From NCBI GenBank assembly GCA_964023275.1, contig OZ029918.1, positions 37,464,977 through 37,528,976 on the forward strand: a stretch of DNA of 64,000 nt, read 5' to 3'. The first letter of the stretch is position 1; each line of letters begins with the position of its first letter. The stretch is from Norana najaformis. Lineage: Eukaryota > Annelida > Clitellata > Crassiclitellata > Hormogastridae. The notes under the pieces were generated by a model. The model was not told the origin of the DNA, made no database searches, and worked only from the letters and a program-made list of their open reading frames with translations. Shown in pieces: positions 1 to 10,262 of the stretch. The translations under genes were made by a program, and so were the position numbers.

Positions 1-220
1 TCATGTTATTCTTCTTGAGCCAGCAATGGACGAATCCCAAGTTCCTGAATATGGGCCAATGCGTCGCAAGACTAACCATTGACTTCCCAGCTTATGACGC
101 TAAAAATTCTACTTTATGGTAAAGAAGAAGTAATATACAGTAAACAATTGTATTGAAATTGATCTTCTGAATCATCTAAACTCCATCAACGGCAGATTAT
201 ATCTATTATGTTTTGCCCAG

Positions 221-1018
221 GTCTTTGCTAACGCTTTCAGTGCTCATATGGATCCAAAGTCCTGGAAAGACCCGGAGAACTTCAGACCAGAGAGATTCCT
301 GAGTGAAGATCACACTATAATTGGTGGTGAAAAAGTAAACGCATTTGGACTGGGTATGACTTTGCAAATATGTTCTTAGTTTCTGAGAGAAGCTCATCAA
401 TTTCGACTCATTTAGACATTGCGACTTATGTTTTCCATGATCTGTTTTAGTCCGATTTAGCTTCTGCGATTTATAACTGGTTTGGACAACGGTTTCTTTT
501 TAAGCACCATCGATTGATGCCATTTGTAATATTATAACGACGCCGTAGAAGTTCTAAAATTATGTGGGATTTTGTCATATTATCCTAGAAGCATAAACTT
601 GATGTTTTTATACTTAATTGAACTCCACCAATGTTGCTTGATGAACTAGGATTATGAAATTTGTTTCTCTAACCACAGCAACCAAACTTCAAGGCTCCGA
701 CTGGAAACTCAGGGTATAAATTAATGTCTCACATACCCACACATATCTGCTCACATCAACTGAGTGCAAGTCTCAACGATTCGTTTAAATTAGGTGACCC
801 AATATCTAATCTTGTGGTCTCTTCTAGGAAAGCGTTCTTGCCCCGGAGTGATTCTTGCTCGTCAGGAGATCTTCCTCTTTCTCACCAGTCTCGTTCAATG
901 CTTCGATATCCGACCACCAGAGGGTCAGGATTCGATCAGAGTGAAGGAGGCTATAACTTCAGTAATCCGCCTTTCGGTCTTCGCAGTGAGCCTGATTCCG
1001 AAAACGAAGATGAACTGA
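221..1018 (+). CDS. P450-0: CYP2-like cytochrome P450, 3' part only (coding exons 4 and 5)
   Basis: Two coding exons are present, 221-353 and 828-1018; the first three lie beyond the left edge. Exon 4 follows a TTTTGCCCAG acceptor and encodes the meander with FRPERF, ending in AFGLG. Exon 5 follows TTCTAG and completes the heme loop GKRSCPG, whose cysteine is the expected axial heme ligand. The C-terminus is KTKMN and the stop is TGA at 1016-1018. Exon phases match the complete copies (133 nt; codon split G|GA). Predicted role, from family knowledge: microsomal heme-thiolate monooxygenase of CYP2 type; substrate unknown. The usual LGE after the cysteine is PGV here, and the tail has [14 protein letters not shown] where other copies have a PSEFEVRL-type end, so this copy is somewhat diverged. 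Confidence 0.88.
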
Positions 1019-1888
1019 AGATTTGGAAACTTTCGACAGCTGGTGCTTTGCTGCTGTCGCAAAAATAAGATTTGTCGGAATTATTTAAGTAGGGCTAATG
1101 GTTTTCTATAAATTGACCATTCACTGAAGTTATACGTGGTTATACCTTATTATACCTTACACGAAGTTATACCTTGATATAGGGAACAGATTCCTATCAG
1201 AGTCTTACATGGGCATTGTAATAATCTCTTTACTTTATAATTAGACTTGTGTCTTTGTCAATTTTTGAAAATTGAGAATGAATGAATGAAAAAAACGCTA
1301 CTGTCAACGTGATTGAATTTTAAACACAACACTGTATACGGTTCGCTGACTTCTCAGAACCCTTGAGGAGTCTAACCAATAATGCATGTAGGCTTGTCTT
1401 CGCATTAAATTGGCATTTACTGTAAAAACTGTTTCACAATTTCGAGATCGAAAAACATTTTAGTGTAGAGCTAAAGATCGAGCGTTGACAATTATCTAAC
1501 TTTACAAAGCAATCATGCTTGTTCAACCGTGTTTGTCTTTTCTTCACCCTCCTCATTTAACCTTTTCCTGAATGGTCTGGGACCGATACAAGATGCGATG
1601 GTCACGCAATGTGAGGCTGTTGCTGAAAGCTATTGTATGGTTAGAAACTTCTGCTGTCCATCCATAACTCAGATGCTGGCTAGTGCATTTTTTTAGTAAA
1701 CTTACTTGCTCTGAACACATTACGCGAAACCCTACGTGTATATTCTATGTAACCTTTTCAGAAAACTCATCCAATGTGTTACCAAACTGATAAGACTCAA
1801 CCCCTCCACTTTTGTTATCAGGCTTACACCAATGGACTTATATTCTATTTATTAAGTGAAACTTACTGTATTCTAAAAACTAAGACTA
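1019..1888. other. 3' flank and spacer after P450-0
   Basis: No gene seen. The first 300 bases resemble the 3' flanks of the other P450 copies (CTTTGCTG..., then a GAATGAATGAATG run near 1280). A spacer motif GGTTCGCTGACTTCT near 1340 recurs after every copy. No clear AATAAA was found close to the stop. Confidence 0.6.
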
Positions 1889-3017
1889 AAAATTATTGTA
1901 AATATCGTATTTCTATTCAGCAGAGTAAGATTGACGAAAATGACTGATTTCATCACTGAAACATTTAGGATGTTGACCAGTGTACTAGGAGTGTCAAAAC
2001 TGTTCTGAAGTGAAATGTTCTTTATGTGAATATTAAAACTGTTATTGGTTTATGGTTACAATAAAATTACTGCATCAATCAATGCTAGATATTCTCTTGT
2101 CTTTGCCGTCTTTTCGGCGAAGATTGGCCGCACCACGGACACATTTCTCTTCCCCTCTCTCCTTCAAAACTGATCAAACGATAATTCAGCCAGTAATTTG
2201 ATGTTGTAGATTCATGCCACCATAGATCCTTCCAAGTTCGGGATCCAGGAGTTGTGCCATGGATGATTTTCTTCAGGCAATCTCCACTCTTTCTTATTTG
2301 TATTTTGTCTTTGTATAAGTTGTTATAATACGTTCAAGCGATCGTGTCCAGGTATTTCCTTCCTCTCCCAGTTGTGGCCAGGTTTATGTGGGAAAAACAT
2401 TTGAAATATCTTAGATGGAATAGTGCAACGCTATAGCTGATTTGACATGAAATTACAAAACTCAGGCCGAATAACTCAACCTAAGCTTATACTAAGCACA
2501 GGTCCTCATTGCATTATCGTGCAAAAAGCAACCTGGCTTTCTTTTCTAGATTACGATTACGACCCAAAATAATAAATTATGTATCTGTATTTTTATAAAT
2601 TAAATACAGAAGTGCATGGTAATTGGCTGAGAAGACCTGTCGTACCGACAGTAGGGCCCAAACAGTATGCCTGCGCAATAAAGCAATGTAAGTTATGGCT
2701 AAATTGATTTTTTAAATTTACTAAATTCAGAGCGCGTTTGGGAAGCGAAAGCTACTTAACACCCACAATTCCCTGAAAGCCGCTACCTTATTTTTAGCTA
2801 TATCGCTGCATGTCATCATATGTGTATATAATAATAAAAACATATATGTATAACGAAAGTAAATATGTGTCCCAAATGTTTTGAGAGTTAAACAATTTCG
2901 CAATAAATAACTTGGTCATATCCTTATATTTCGTATTTTTTAAGCAGTCTGGATTTCAAGGTGTCGTTGAATGTCCTGATGATGTCAATAGGCCGCCCCT
3001 TTAAGATTATCGGCTTC

Positions 3018-3070
3018 GAATGAACGAATGAACGAACGAATGAACGAATGAATAACTAAATAAATAAATG
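3018..3070. repeat. GAAC/GAAT tetranucleotide microsatellite
   Basis: Tandem GAAC and GAAT units followed by AAATAAATAAAT. The same tract recurs at 35310-35365 in the second copy of the spacer block, and shorter GAATGAATGAATAAA tracts form the polyadenylation-signal regions of P450-1, -2 and -3. Confidence 0.7.
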
Positions 3071-4189
3071 GGTTACTGCGTGAATGAGGGAATAGGGCCA
3101 ACTCCAAGCTAATTAAAACCTCAGCAAATCGCTGACTACAGTTCTTTATGTTAAGTTCTCAAATTCCTTGACGCGGTTGACTGACGATGCATGAAGGCCT
3201 ACGTCTACGCATTAAATTTCTCTACAAAACTGTGGGAGACGGTGAAAATATTTTGATCTAGGGCTACAGAACGGAAAGCAACCTTCCTCTGATTTCCATA
3301 AAGTAGACGTGTTCGTTCAACCACGTACTGTCTTTCGTTCAGCCTCTTCCAGTAAACTGTCTCCGTATGGTCTGGAAGCGTTTCAAAATGCACTGGTCTG
3401 GTACTAGGATTCATAAGATGTCAAAGCAGACATCTTGTTAGAAGCCATTGTTTTTGATTCACAGTTCAGAGGTTGGCCATTTCATTCTTTTAGTACCTCC
3501 ACTGTACATAGTAGTCGTAATCATATGTGCACATTTATAAAACGCATTTTCATATATATGCTCCAGAGTCCTGACCTGAAAAAAGAAGGTTCATGCAAAT
3601 CCAATTATGTCCATATGCTTACACTAATGAACATTGGTGGAAAACTGTTAATCTTCACCTACGTTACCATGTCTACTTCAGTGAAGCCGGTTCGTGGACA
3701 TAAGTTGACATACGTTGACATACGTTCAAGTTTTATTCGATAACAAAGACATGTTTTGACAAAGGGGACGAAAACTTTAGCAACCCTCCTTGAAGCCCTG
3801 CTGTCACAAAACTCACAAAAGTATAAATTTTTAGTTATAAGGCGAACAGCATTCGCATACAGTAAAGACTCACGGGACACGGGCTGAAGATTTCATTTGA
3901 TCCTGCCTTGGATCCATTTTTCATGTTAGCAGACGACTTTTGTGTTAGCTAGCATATGAATCAACTGTCTCAAAACCAGATTGTTGACTAAAAATCCCGT
4001 ACGAAAATAATAAATCAGCGAAAACATGCAGTATGAGTTGCATGAGTTGCTTGTGTTGAAACGAATTCCTAAAGGTTAGCTGTGGCTTGAACAAAAATCG
4101 ATTGCTGCCTTGTGCATTATGATACCAGTGCTATAAAATTTATAAGACGAAATGAGAAAACTGATTGCAACTTCATTATTTTTATCATT

Positions 4190-5536
4190 GTAATTGTAAT
4201 TGTAATTGTAATCTGACATTTATAAAGCGCCACTTTAAGAATAGACTCATCAGAAGCGCTCCCGACCCGAACCAGTGAAACCACTTGCAAATAATACAGA
4301 CTTCAGGCGCTTGCGAAACTGCGGAAGAGACAAACTGAGGAATACTAGCCGGAGCTCTCGGGAAAGGCGATTCCAGCTATTGGGTCCAACATAGGCAAAG
4401 CTTCTAAACTGCGCTGTAGCAGTGCGCATACGAGGGACAGACAGAAGTCCAAGGGAGGCCGACCGGAGAGTGCTACGGCCTGGAACAAAGGAGGCCGAAA
4501 TGCAGAAGTCCTTAAGATATGATGGAGCAGAGCCAACGAGACAATTACGCATAAGCGTTAGGATCTTGAACTGGATACGCTGCTGAATGGGAAGCCAGTG
4601 TAGAGTGTCCCGTATAAAGGAAGTTATATGGCCATACCTGGGGACGCCTCCAATAAGACGGGCAGAAGCATTGAGAACAGATTGAAGCTTGGAAATATTG
4701 GCAAGTGAGAGTCCAGCAAAGATAGCGTTACCAAAGTCCACCCTGGTGCAGATAAGGGCATGAATTAGAGTAGTAACGGCATGAAAGGAGAGGGAGCGGC
4801 GGATGGTACGAAGCTGACGAAGGTGGTAGAAGCATGAGCGGGAGACACTGTTAACATGATCGGTCAAGGAGAGTTCCCGGTCCAGAACAACCCCAAGATC
4901 ACGGACTTTGGAACAGAATTGAATGTCCGGAAACCTCTGGCGTAAGGATGATGAATCTATCTTTGCCAGCTGAGCACGACCACCAAGCCAGATGAACTGG
5001 GTCTTAGCAGAGTTCAGTCGGAGGCGATTGGAGGACATCCAGAGACCAAAGGCAGATGTTGCGTCAAGAATACTCTCAACCAGAGAGGAAGCCGCTTCCG
5101 ATGGGCCATGAACGAAAGCCTGAGTGTCGTCTGCATACTGATGGACAGCAACACCCATGGGAAGGAGAACCCGTGCCAGGTCGGCAGTGTACAGAATGTA
5201 GAGGAGAGGGGCCAGAACAGAACCCTGAGGAAGGCCAAAAGGTATAAGGGACCACGCGGAACGTGTAGGCCCAAAGATAACAGAATGAGAGTGGTCTGAG
5301 AGGAATGACTGAAACCAAAGAAGGGCCGTATCAGAAATGCCAAAAGATTTTTCTAGACGCTCCAAAAGGATAGAGTGATCCACAGTGTCAAAAGCAGCAC
5401 TAACATCATAGAGGGCAAGAAGAGTAACATGTCCACGGTCAAAAGCTCCAAAGACGTCAGCCAGGAGACGTGTAATAAGTGATTCAGTAGAGTGGAACTT
5501 CCTAAATCCGGATTGAAGAGGAGGCATGAGGGAGTT
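4190..5536 (-). mobile_element. 5'-truncated CR1/L2-type non-LTR retrotransposon (LINE)
   Basis: The insertion is bounded exactly by comparison with the empty homologous site near 36489. It reads on the minus strand and ends in four ATTACA-type units (GTAATT repeats on the + strand at 4190-4212), a microsatellite-like 3' tail as seen in the CR1/L2/Rex group. At most 2 bp of target-site duplication is visible, which agrees with the weak or absent duplications typical of CR1-like elements. The reverse-transcriptase frame is open to its stop. The 5' part (endonuclease and early reverse transcriptase) is missing. Confidence 0.92.
4250..5536 (-). CDS. Reverse transcriptase, C-terminal two thirds, of the CR1/L2-type LINE
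   Basis: An uninterrupted minus-strand frame of about 428 codons inside the LINE; the frame runs on to 5560, but its first eight or so codons are flanking DNA. Counting from 5560, the motifs in order are: GFRKFHSTESLI (18-29), the palm motif with YDVSAAFDTVDHS (51-63), GLPQGSVLAPLLY (109-121), the catalytic YADDTQAF box (142-149) and, in the thumb region, DTLHWLPIQQRIQFK, NSWNRLSREL and a basic FRKRLKS end. It would copy its own RNA at the target site, but lacks the endonuclease and the start of the protein, so it is a dead fragment. The lack of frameshifts or stops means the insertion is young. Confidence 0.88.
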   Translation of the reverse strand, partial: NSLMPPLQSGFRKFHSTESLITRLLADVFGAFDRGHVTLLALYDVSAAFDTVDHSILLERLEKSFGISDTALLWFQSFLSDHSHSVIFGPTRSAWSLIPFGLPQGSVLAPLLYILYTADLARVLLPMGVAVHQYADDTQAFVHGPSEAASSLVESILDATSAFGLWMSSNRLRLNSAKTQFIWLGGRAQLAKIDSSSLRQRFPDIQFCSKVRDLGVVLDRELSLTDHVNSVSRSCFYHLRQLRTIRRSLSFHAVTTLIHALICTRVDFGNAIFAGLSLANISKLQSVLNASARLIGGVPRYGHITSFIRDTLHWLPIQQRIQFKILTLMRNCLVGSAPSYLKDFCISASFVPGRSTLRSASLGLLSVPRMRTATAQFRSFAYVGPNSWNRLSRELRLVFLSLSLPQFRKRLKSVLFASGFTGSGRERF

Positions 5537-6589
5537 ATTAAGCAGACATTTATTACTCACGCAAGTAAGTTTAACAACAGCTTAACTGCACGTGCTACGA
5601 CCCTAAAAAAGAACTACCTAGTAATATCAATATTAATATTATAGTTTATAGATCAATAGGAATGGCGAGAAATCTAGGCAGACCTATTTAACATGTAAAA
5701 TGTTAAGTTTCTTATTGAAACTTGTTATTGGAAGAGTGTTATCTTTGATGCTAGTCGTCAAGGCATTCCACGGAGACATTGATAGTTTTTATTGGAGTTA
5801 ACTTGTTCATAAAGAATCCCATTCCCTCTGTTTTCGTATTTGAATTGTTTTGTAAGGTTTTCATGAACAGCAGGAATATTGTCAACGTAAATATTTCGTT
5901 TTTCGTCCAGGATTGTCTGGAAAAAGTGTATGAGAGATGTTTTAGATGGTATCATATAAACCTCTGCCTGATATGTCATGAAATTACCAAAATTTAGGCC
6001 TACGAACTCAGCAGAAACTATTACTTAGCAGTGCTCCTCAGCGCAAAAGCATGCATGTAGGCCTAGCAAATTGGCCTTTTGGGGCGCTGTTTAATAGTGC
6101 ATGCTACCTGACTTAGTAGATTTGTTATAGCGACAGTGAACAGTAGATCCGTACAATAAAGCAATAGTTTTCAAGTACTTGGCACAAGGGTATTTACTAG
6201 AATAAGGATAGTGATAAGTAAAGCGAAAGTGTCCGCAGCTTTCTGCCAGGTACTTATTATTTGCAATTCCCTGGTAGTTTCAAGGTCATTTAAGCTCGGC
6301 TTCGCCCAAGCGTTTAGCAGCCTCATTAATATTCATGTTGCACATAATGCACCCAACTGTCAGGCCTAAATAAAGCAATAAATTTCAAACATCTGGCGCA
6401 TAAGTTGCTTAATTTATTAGCGTTATAAGAGAAGCGAAGCGCCTTCGATTTGCTACCAAATACCTCAAAATTTTCTGATAGCCTATAGTTCATTTATAGC
6501 TCGCCTCTGCCGAGGCATTTAACAGTCTCATTAATATTCATGCTGGCTATCTGGCATCCGAATTTCAGTCCTAACTGTCTGTGAACTCG

Positions 6590-6747
6590 ATTTCATCCTA
6601 AAAATAGCTCGTGAATCCCGCAGCGGCCTTCGACTTTGCCTTGCCGTCTCCGTTGTTGCTCTGTATACCATAAAAGCTGAGTTTTTTAGAATTCAAGCAT
6701 ACACAGACAAGACGTGGACAAATTTGGAACCGTCAACAACATACAAG
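6590..6747 (+). promoter_or_regulatory. Conserved promoter block and non-coding leader exon of P450-1
   Basis: The block aligns with those of P450-2, -3, -4, -5, -6 and -8. It contains an A-rich box CTAAAAATAG (6598-6607), a CAGCGGCC box, a pyrimidine-rich GCCGTCTCCGTTGTTGC box and a TATA-like CATAAAAGC at 6669-6677. About 30 bases further the leader exon should begin. It ends at CAACATACAAG, followed by the donor GTAAAG at 6748. The start of transcription is inferred. The first box fits the MEF2-type consensus here but not in the other copies, so factor identity is not claimed. Confidence 0.6.
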
Positions 6748-6859
6748 GTAAAGATCCAGGTTTTTCAATTATTTGTATTAATTGTTAAACGACAATATAT
6801 ACTGTAATGACAAGTATGTGCCTACTGTATGTAGATATGTTGTTAATCATATATAAAGA

Positions 6860-7600
6860 TGCGCGATAATCAAGTGGTTAACATGTTGGAATATCAACTC
6901 AGGGATCGGGTTTCAAATCTACCCTACGACGCATATATTACTCCAAACTTGACTTTTACAATGCCCTCTTCTGTAATCTCCACCAGAACGCATATATCAC
7001 TCCAAACTTGACTTTTACAATTCCCTCTTCTGTAGCATCGTGACTTATCTCAACGGCTACAAACAATTCAGAACGCTCTTGTGCATGCAGTAACCAATAT
7101 CTACAAATACATAACCCCATAACCTCAGTTTTCTAACCATTCATTGGCTTAAGGTCCCTCAGCGCATCCTGTACTAAATCGTATCTCTTATCTACAATGC
7201 CCTTAAAACTTCTGTAAAATTCGCCGACCATTCACTATCCAACCGCTCAAATACTCTCGCTCTTTCTCATGCCGATCTCCATATCGGTCTTTAGTTTTCT
7301 CCTCTCTGAAATTTTGCAAACCTCTCCTCATATCAAGGAGGCGCACACTCTTTGGAACAGAAGCCCCATGGCCTCCGCCCGTTTGTCATCCAAGCCTGTC
7401 AAAACGAGAACTCCTCTGATCGCCATCTCCTGCAAATATCCACTCAAAACCTAACAATCCAAGATATCATATTCTGCTTCTGCACATTCCACTTTCTACT
7501 CCTGGTCCATCTCCTGACTACCATCACCACCGATTTCCACCGTTGCACCATACTGTCCACCTGGTTTGACTTCTCGTTCCGTTTTTGACCTAGCACCGAA
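6860..7600 (+). mobile_element. tRNA-like SINE head joined to LINE reverse-transcriptase C-terminal remnant
   Basis: A tRNA-like promoter is visible: an A-box-like AATCAAGTGGTTAA (about 6867-6880) and a B-box-like GGTTTCAAATC (6909-6919). The downstream part, read in shifting frames, gives decayed reverse-transcriptase C-terminal phrases (TIHYPT, SFLLSEILQT, TLWNRSP) with several stops. The same head-plus-tail arrangement occurs at 50294-50870. It could be a SINE with a LINE-derived tail, or an old tRNA-like insertion next to a LINE relic. Confidence 0.5.
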
Positions 7601-8196
7601 ACTGAACAAATAACCAGTGGACTTAGTTTGATAATTGTGAGCCCAACGAAAGCTCAGGTGAAAATGATTATCTTCCTGATGCAGCATTTGTTTTGAGCTG
7701 AGGTTTTTGGAGACTTATTTTCTGCTTCCATTTGCGTTTTCAATACCTCGGGTTAAGGGTCATGGGCGGAACAAAGCGAAGTACTTTACACGGAGAGGAA
7801 TCATGCTTTATGTTAATCTTAGCTTTTAGTCCATTCCATGACCTTTTGACCCTAGAAATTGGAAACAGTCCGCCAGGGCAAAAAGCTATTTCGTGATTTC
7901 TCATCCATTAGTGCGCCATATCGAAGTCAGCAATAAAATGAATACATTGACCGTAGACTAGCTATCGCTGGGAAGAGCAGGTGGTGTGGAAGAGCACTGG
8001 CCATCATCCACCATTTGCTGAAAGCTAAGAAAAATGAAGTCGCAAATACTTCATGCTATACTCATGGATTCCTCTCTGGGTTCACATCGGGCACTGCTAT
8101 CCTCTCATCCTAATCGTCAACCACACGTCAACCATTTTTGCTATAATGGTTGTGTACACTGTCAACGAACTCTCACAAAGTACCTGATCGAGGATC

Positions 8197-8345
8197 AAAT
8201 CGTAATCGTAACCGTAATCGTAATTCCGAGATTTCTACAGCGCCCAACGAAAGCCGCGCCGCGGGGACCAGCTTATTCACAACAAAATCGACAGGCAAAA
8301 GGGTTTGGTTCCAGATCAAGATCCAAAAGTCAAGCCGAGAGACAG
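8197..8345 (-). mobile_element. Short LINE/SINE 3' end with ATTACG tail, inverted
   Basis: The + strand reads a tail of CGTAATCGTAACC units, then ATTTCTACAGCGCCCAACG and AGCTTATTCACA. This is the reverse complement of the 3' module seen in + orientation at 9660-9795, 16420-16562 and 24115-24252. Comparison with 16093-16110 shows that it was inserted between GATCGAG and CGATCCACCC of an older + oriented relic, because P450-2 and P450-3 lack it at that point. Confidence 0.65.
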
Positions 8346-8984
8346 CGATCCACCCGATTTAACGCCGAGCTTAATAGCGACTCAGGGTCCTATGAGGTTC
8401 TTGATGCATTAAAAATCATAACAACCGAATCTTTACAGATGTTTGGTACAGCCACAGTAATCAACCTTACAAACTCATGCAATTCCGCCTTGCAACAACG
8501 TCGAACAACAATCTACCATAAGACCAACTATAACCTCTTAACCAATTGCACCCTAGTCTATCTGACCCTCGACTCAACATAATTTCACCGTCGATTATCT
8601 CAGACCTCGAACCAAACTAACTTCGATTGCTATCTTCTGCGTACCGAACATGGCACACCCCCCGTTGTATACCTATTATGCGCCCGTTCATCAGCTCGGC
8701 AAACACACATCCACATTACCACTGCACACGCGCAAGCTCTAAAAAATTCCCAACGCGTCGTTACAAAGTCCACAAAAATGGGTTGACATAGCTAAATAAT
8801 TGAGCTTTGGGCAACAGAACCTTTTAGTTCATTTCTGTTTCATAACACGGTAATTTCATCACTAAAAGCAAAAATCTATTTGCCTCTTATTAATTAGAAA
8901 TGCAATTCTAATCTACTTACTTACATTGCGCTGTTATTGGGTCTTGAAATCTTCACCTGAAATTGAACCCTGTTACCAATAAAT

Positions 8985-9065
8985 TTTTAACTGTATAAGC
9001 TGATCCTCGTGACGTGGCTTTCATTGGGCGTTGTAGAAATTTTGAGATTGCGATTACGATTATGA
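8985..9065 (+). mobile_element. LINE/SINE 3' end remnant
   Basis: Reads TATAAGCTGATCC, then TTTCATTGGGCGTTGTAGAA and an ATTGCGATTACGATTATG tail. This is a diverged short copy of the ATTACG-tailed 3' module. Confidence 0.55.
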
Positions 9066-9559
9066 TAACGATTATTTTAATGCACAGAGCATTATTCGAT
9101 AGTCGCTTAAAGTAAAATTCTAGGCAGAGTTGTAATCCATTGAAGAAGCCCACTAAGAAACTTGATCGATCAAGAAATGGAACTCCCCAACTTTGGGCAA
9201 TCCATTAGAAAGCACTACAACTGTAATTTGATTCTGCTCTCTTCTTAAAGTTCAGAAATGTACATTGAAGCCGGGCAACATGAAGCATTAAAACCAACAA
9301 ACAGTCTGGGAAAACTGAAAATACCAGATACCAGAAACCCACACGTACCTCTGTCACCAAGAAGTAGGCCTATCATTTGTTAACGCTTTCAGCTGGGAAA
9401 TAAACGGTAAGTCCAGCAATGGACCTGTTCCGTGTCCAGGATCTTGGGATTCGACCAAGGCCATTCAAGGGTCGACGACAAGATAACGAGAGCCTTAGCT
9501 GAGTTCCACTAGGTATGTTGTAGCTTTTAGCTTGCTTTCTTATAGAACGCCATGATAAA

Positions 9560-9795
9560 TACCACAGATCCTATCCTGACACCCCTTCTTTCTCTTATCT
9601 GCCTCTGCTATCCAGCCCCAAACATCACCCACCCTAGCTGCCACGCTGTCTCTCTGCCTGACTCTTGGATCTTGACCCGGAACCGAACTCTTTTGCCTTT
9701 CGATTTTGTTTTGACTGAGGCCTGTGAATAAGCTGGTCCCCGCTGCGCGGCTTTCGTTGGGCGCTGTAGAAATCTTGGGATTGCGATTACCATGC
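9560..9795 (+). mobile_element. LINE 3' end remnant (reverse-transcriptase tail and 3' UTR)
   Basis: It starts in the coding end (AGATCCTATCCTGACACCCC, equal to the SYPDSPSF phrase near 24020) and runs through CTTGGATCTTGACC, GATTTTGTTTTGACTGAG, AAGCTGGTCCCCGC and GGGCGCTGTAGAAATCTTGG to an ATTGCGATTACC tail. Confidence 0.6.
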
Positions 9796-10262
9796 GGCTG
9801 GAACATTGTAGCCCCTTTTGGGTTCAAATTTGTTCATGCATGGCACTAAAGTGTTCAGAGATAAATTTTCTACATTTTTTATTGAACAATAAGATATCTG
9901 AAACAAAAACTGAAATACAGCATTGATTGATGGCGCTAAGCACTGCGCTCAAAACCTTGCGCATTGTTCGGTTCAGGCAAGGTTCGAAAATGCATACCTG
10001 ATCGTGAAAGTGTAAGAACAAATTCAGATGCATCGGGTGTAATTGATATTATGACGACCAGTTCTGTGATCAGTGAGAAAATATGAATTAAGCAGTTTCA
10101 TTAATCCTAAAACTCACGAGACCGAGGCATTAAAGCAAGATCAAGGCTGCTGGAACCATGACAGCTAAAACCTCTAACTTATTCTTGGGAGAAAACAAAG
10201 GTTTGTTCTAACCTAAACAACAACGTATCCTGTATACGTAAGATTATTCTTACACGTCTTAG

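Larger units (their letters stand above)
1889..6366. repeat. 3.13-kb spacer duplication, left copy (interrupted by a LINE)
   Basis: This stretch matches 34184-37316 almost base for base once the LINE at 4190-5536 is removed: 4478 minus 1347 gives 3131 bases, against 3133 in the other copy. The match starts at AAAATTATTGTAAAT and ends at ACCCAACTGTCA. No convincing host gene is seen inside. Short open frames (for example the minus-strand frame at 3205-3414) occur in both copies but differ mainly by amino-acid-changing substitutions. GAAC/GAAT microsatellite units lie at 3020-3065. The block consists of P450 spacer sequence and itself contains two successive partial spacer copies. Confidence 0.85.
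6748..10262 (+). other. 5'-UTR intron of P450-1, filled with retroelement pieces
   Basis: A 3.5-kb stretch from the leader-exon donor to the CTTAG acceptor that abuts the ATG of P450-1. It has no host coding sequence. It holds a tRNA-like SINE head (6860-6930), reverse-transcriptase C-terminal remnants (7040-7600), an inverted LINE 3' end (8197-8345), two further LINE 3' ends in + orientation (8985-9065 and 9560-9795), and a B-box-like GGTTCGAAA remnant near 9980. The last 1.3 kb resembles the matching introns of P450-2 and P450-3. Confidence 0.6.

Noticed and set aside
724-1068. 114-codon frame over P450-0 exon 5
   Set aside because: A different frame from the P450 reading frame, which gives the GKRSCPG heme loop.
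3205-3414. 69-codon minus-strand frame also open in the second spacer copy (35499-35708)
   Set aside because: The two copies differ mostly by amino-acid-changing substitutions, and no family is recognisable, so shared openness is best explained by recent duplication.
6860-6935. Functional tRNA gene
   Set aside because: A- and B-box-like parts are present, but the arms do not pair into a cloverleaf and the boxes are off consensus; it is a SINE head.
8034-8582. 182-codon + strand frame
   Set aside because: It spans two retroelement remnants in opposite orientation and shows no conserved domain; the matching region of P450-2 is not open.
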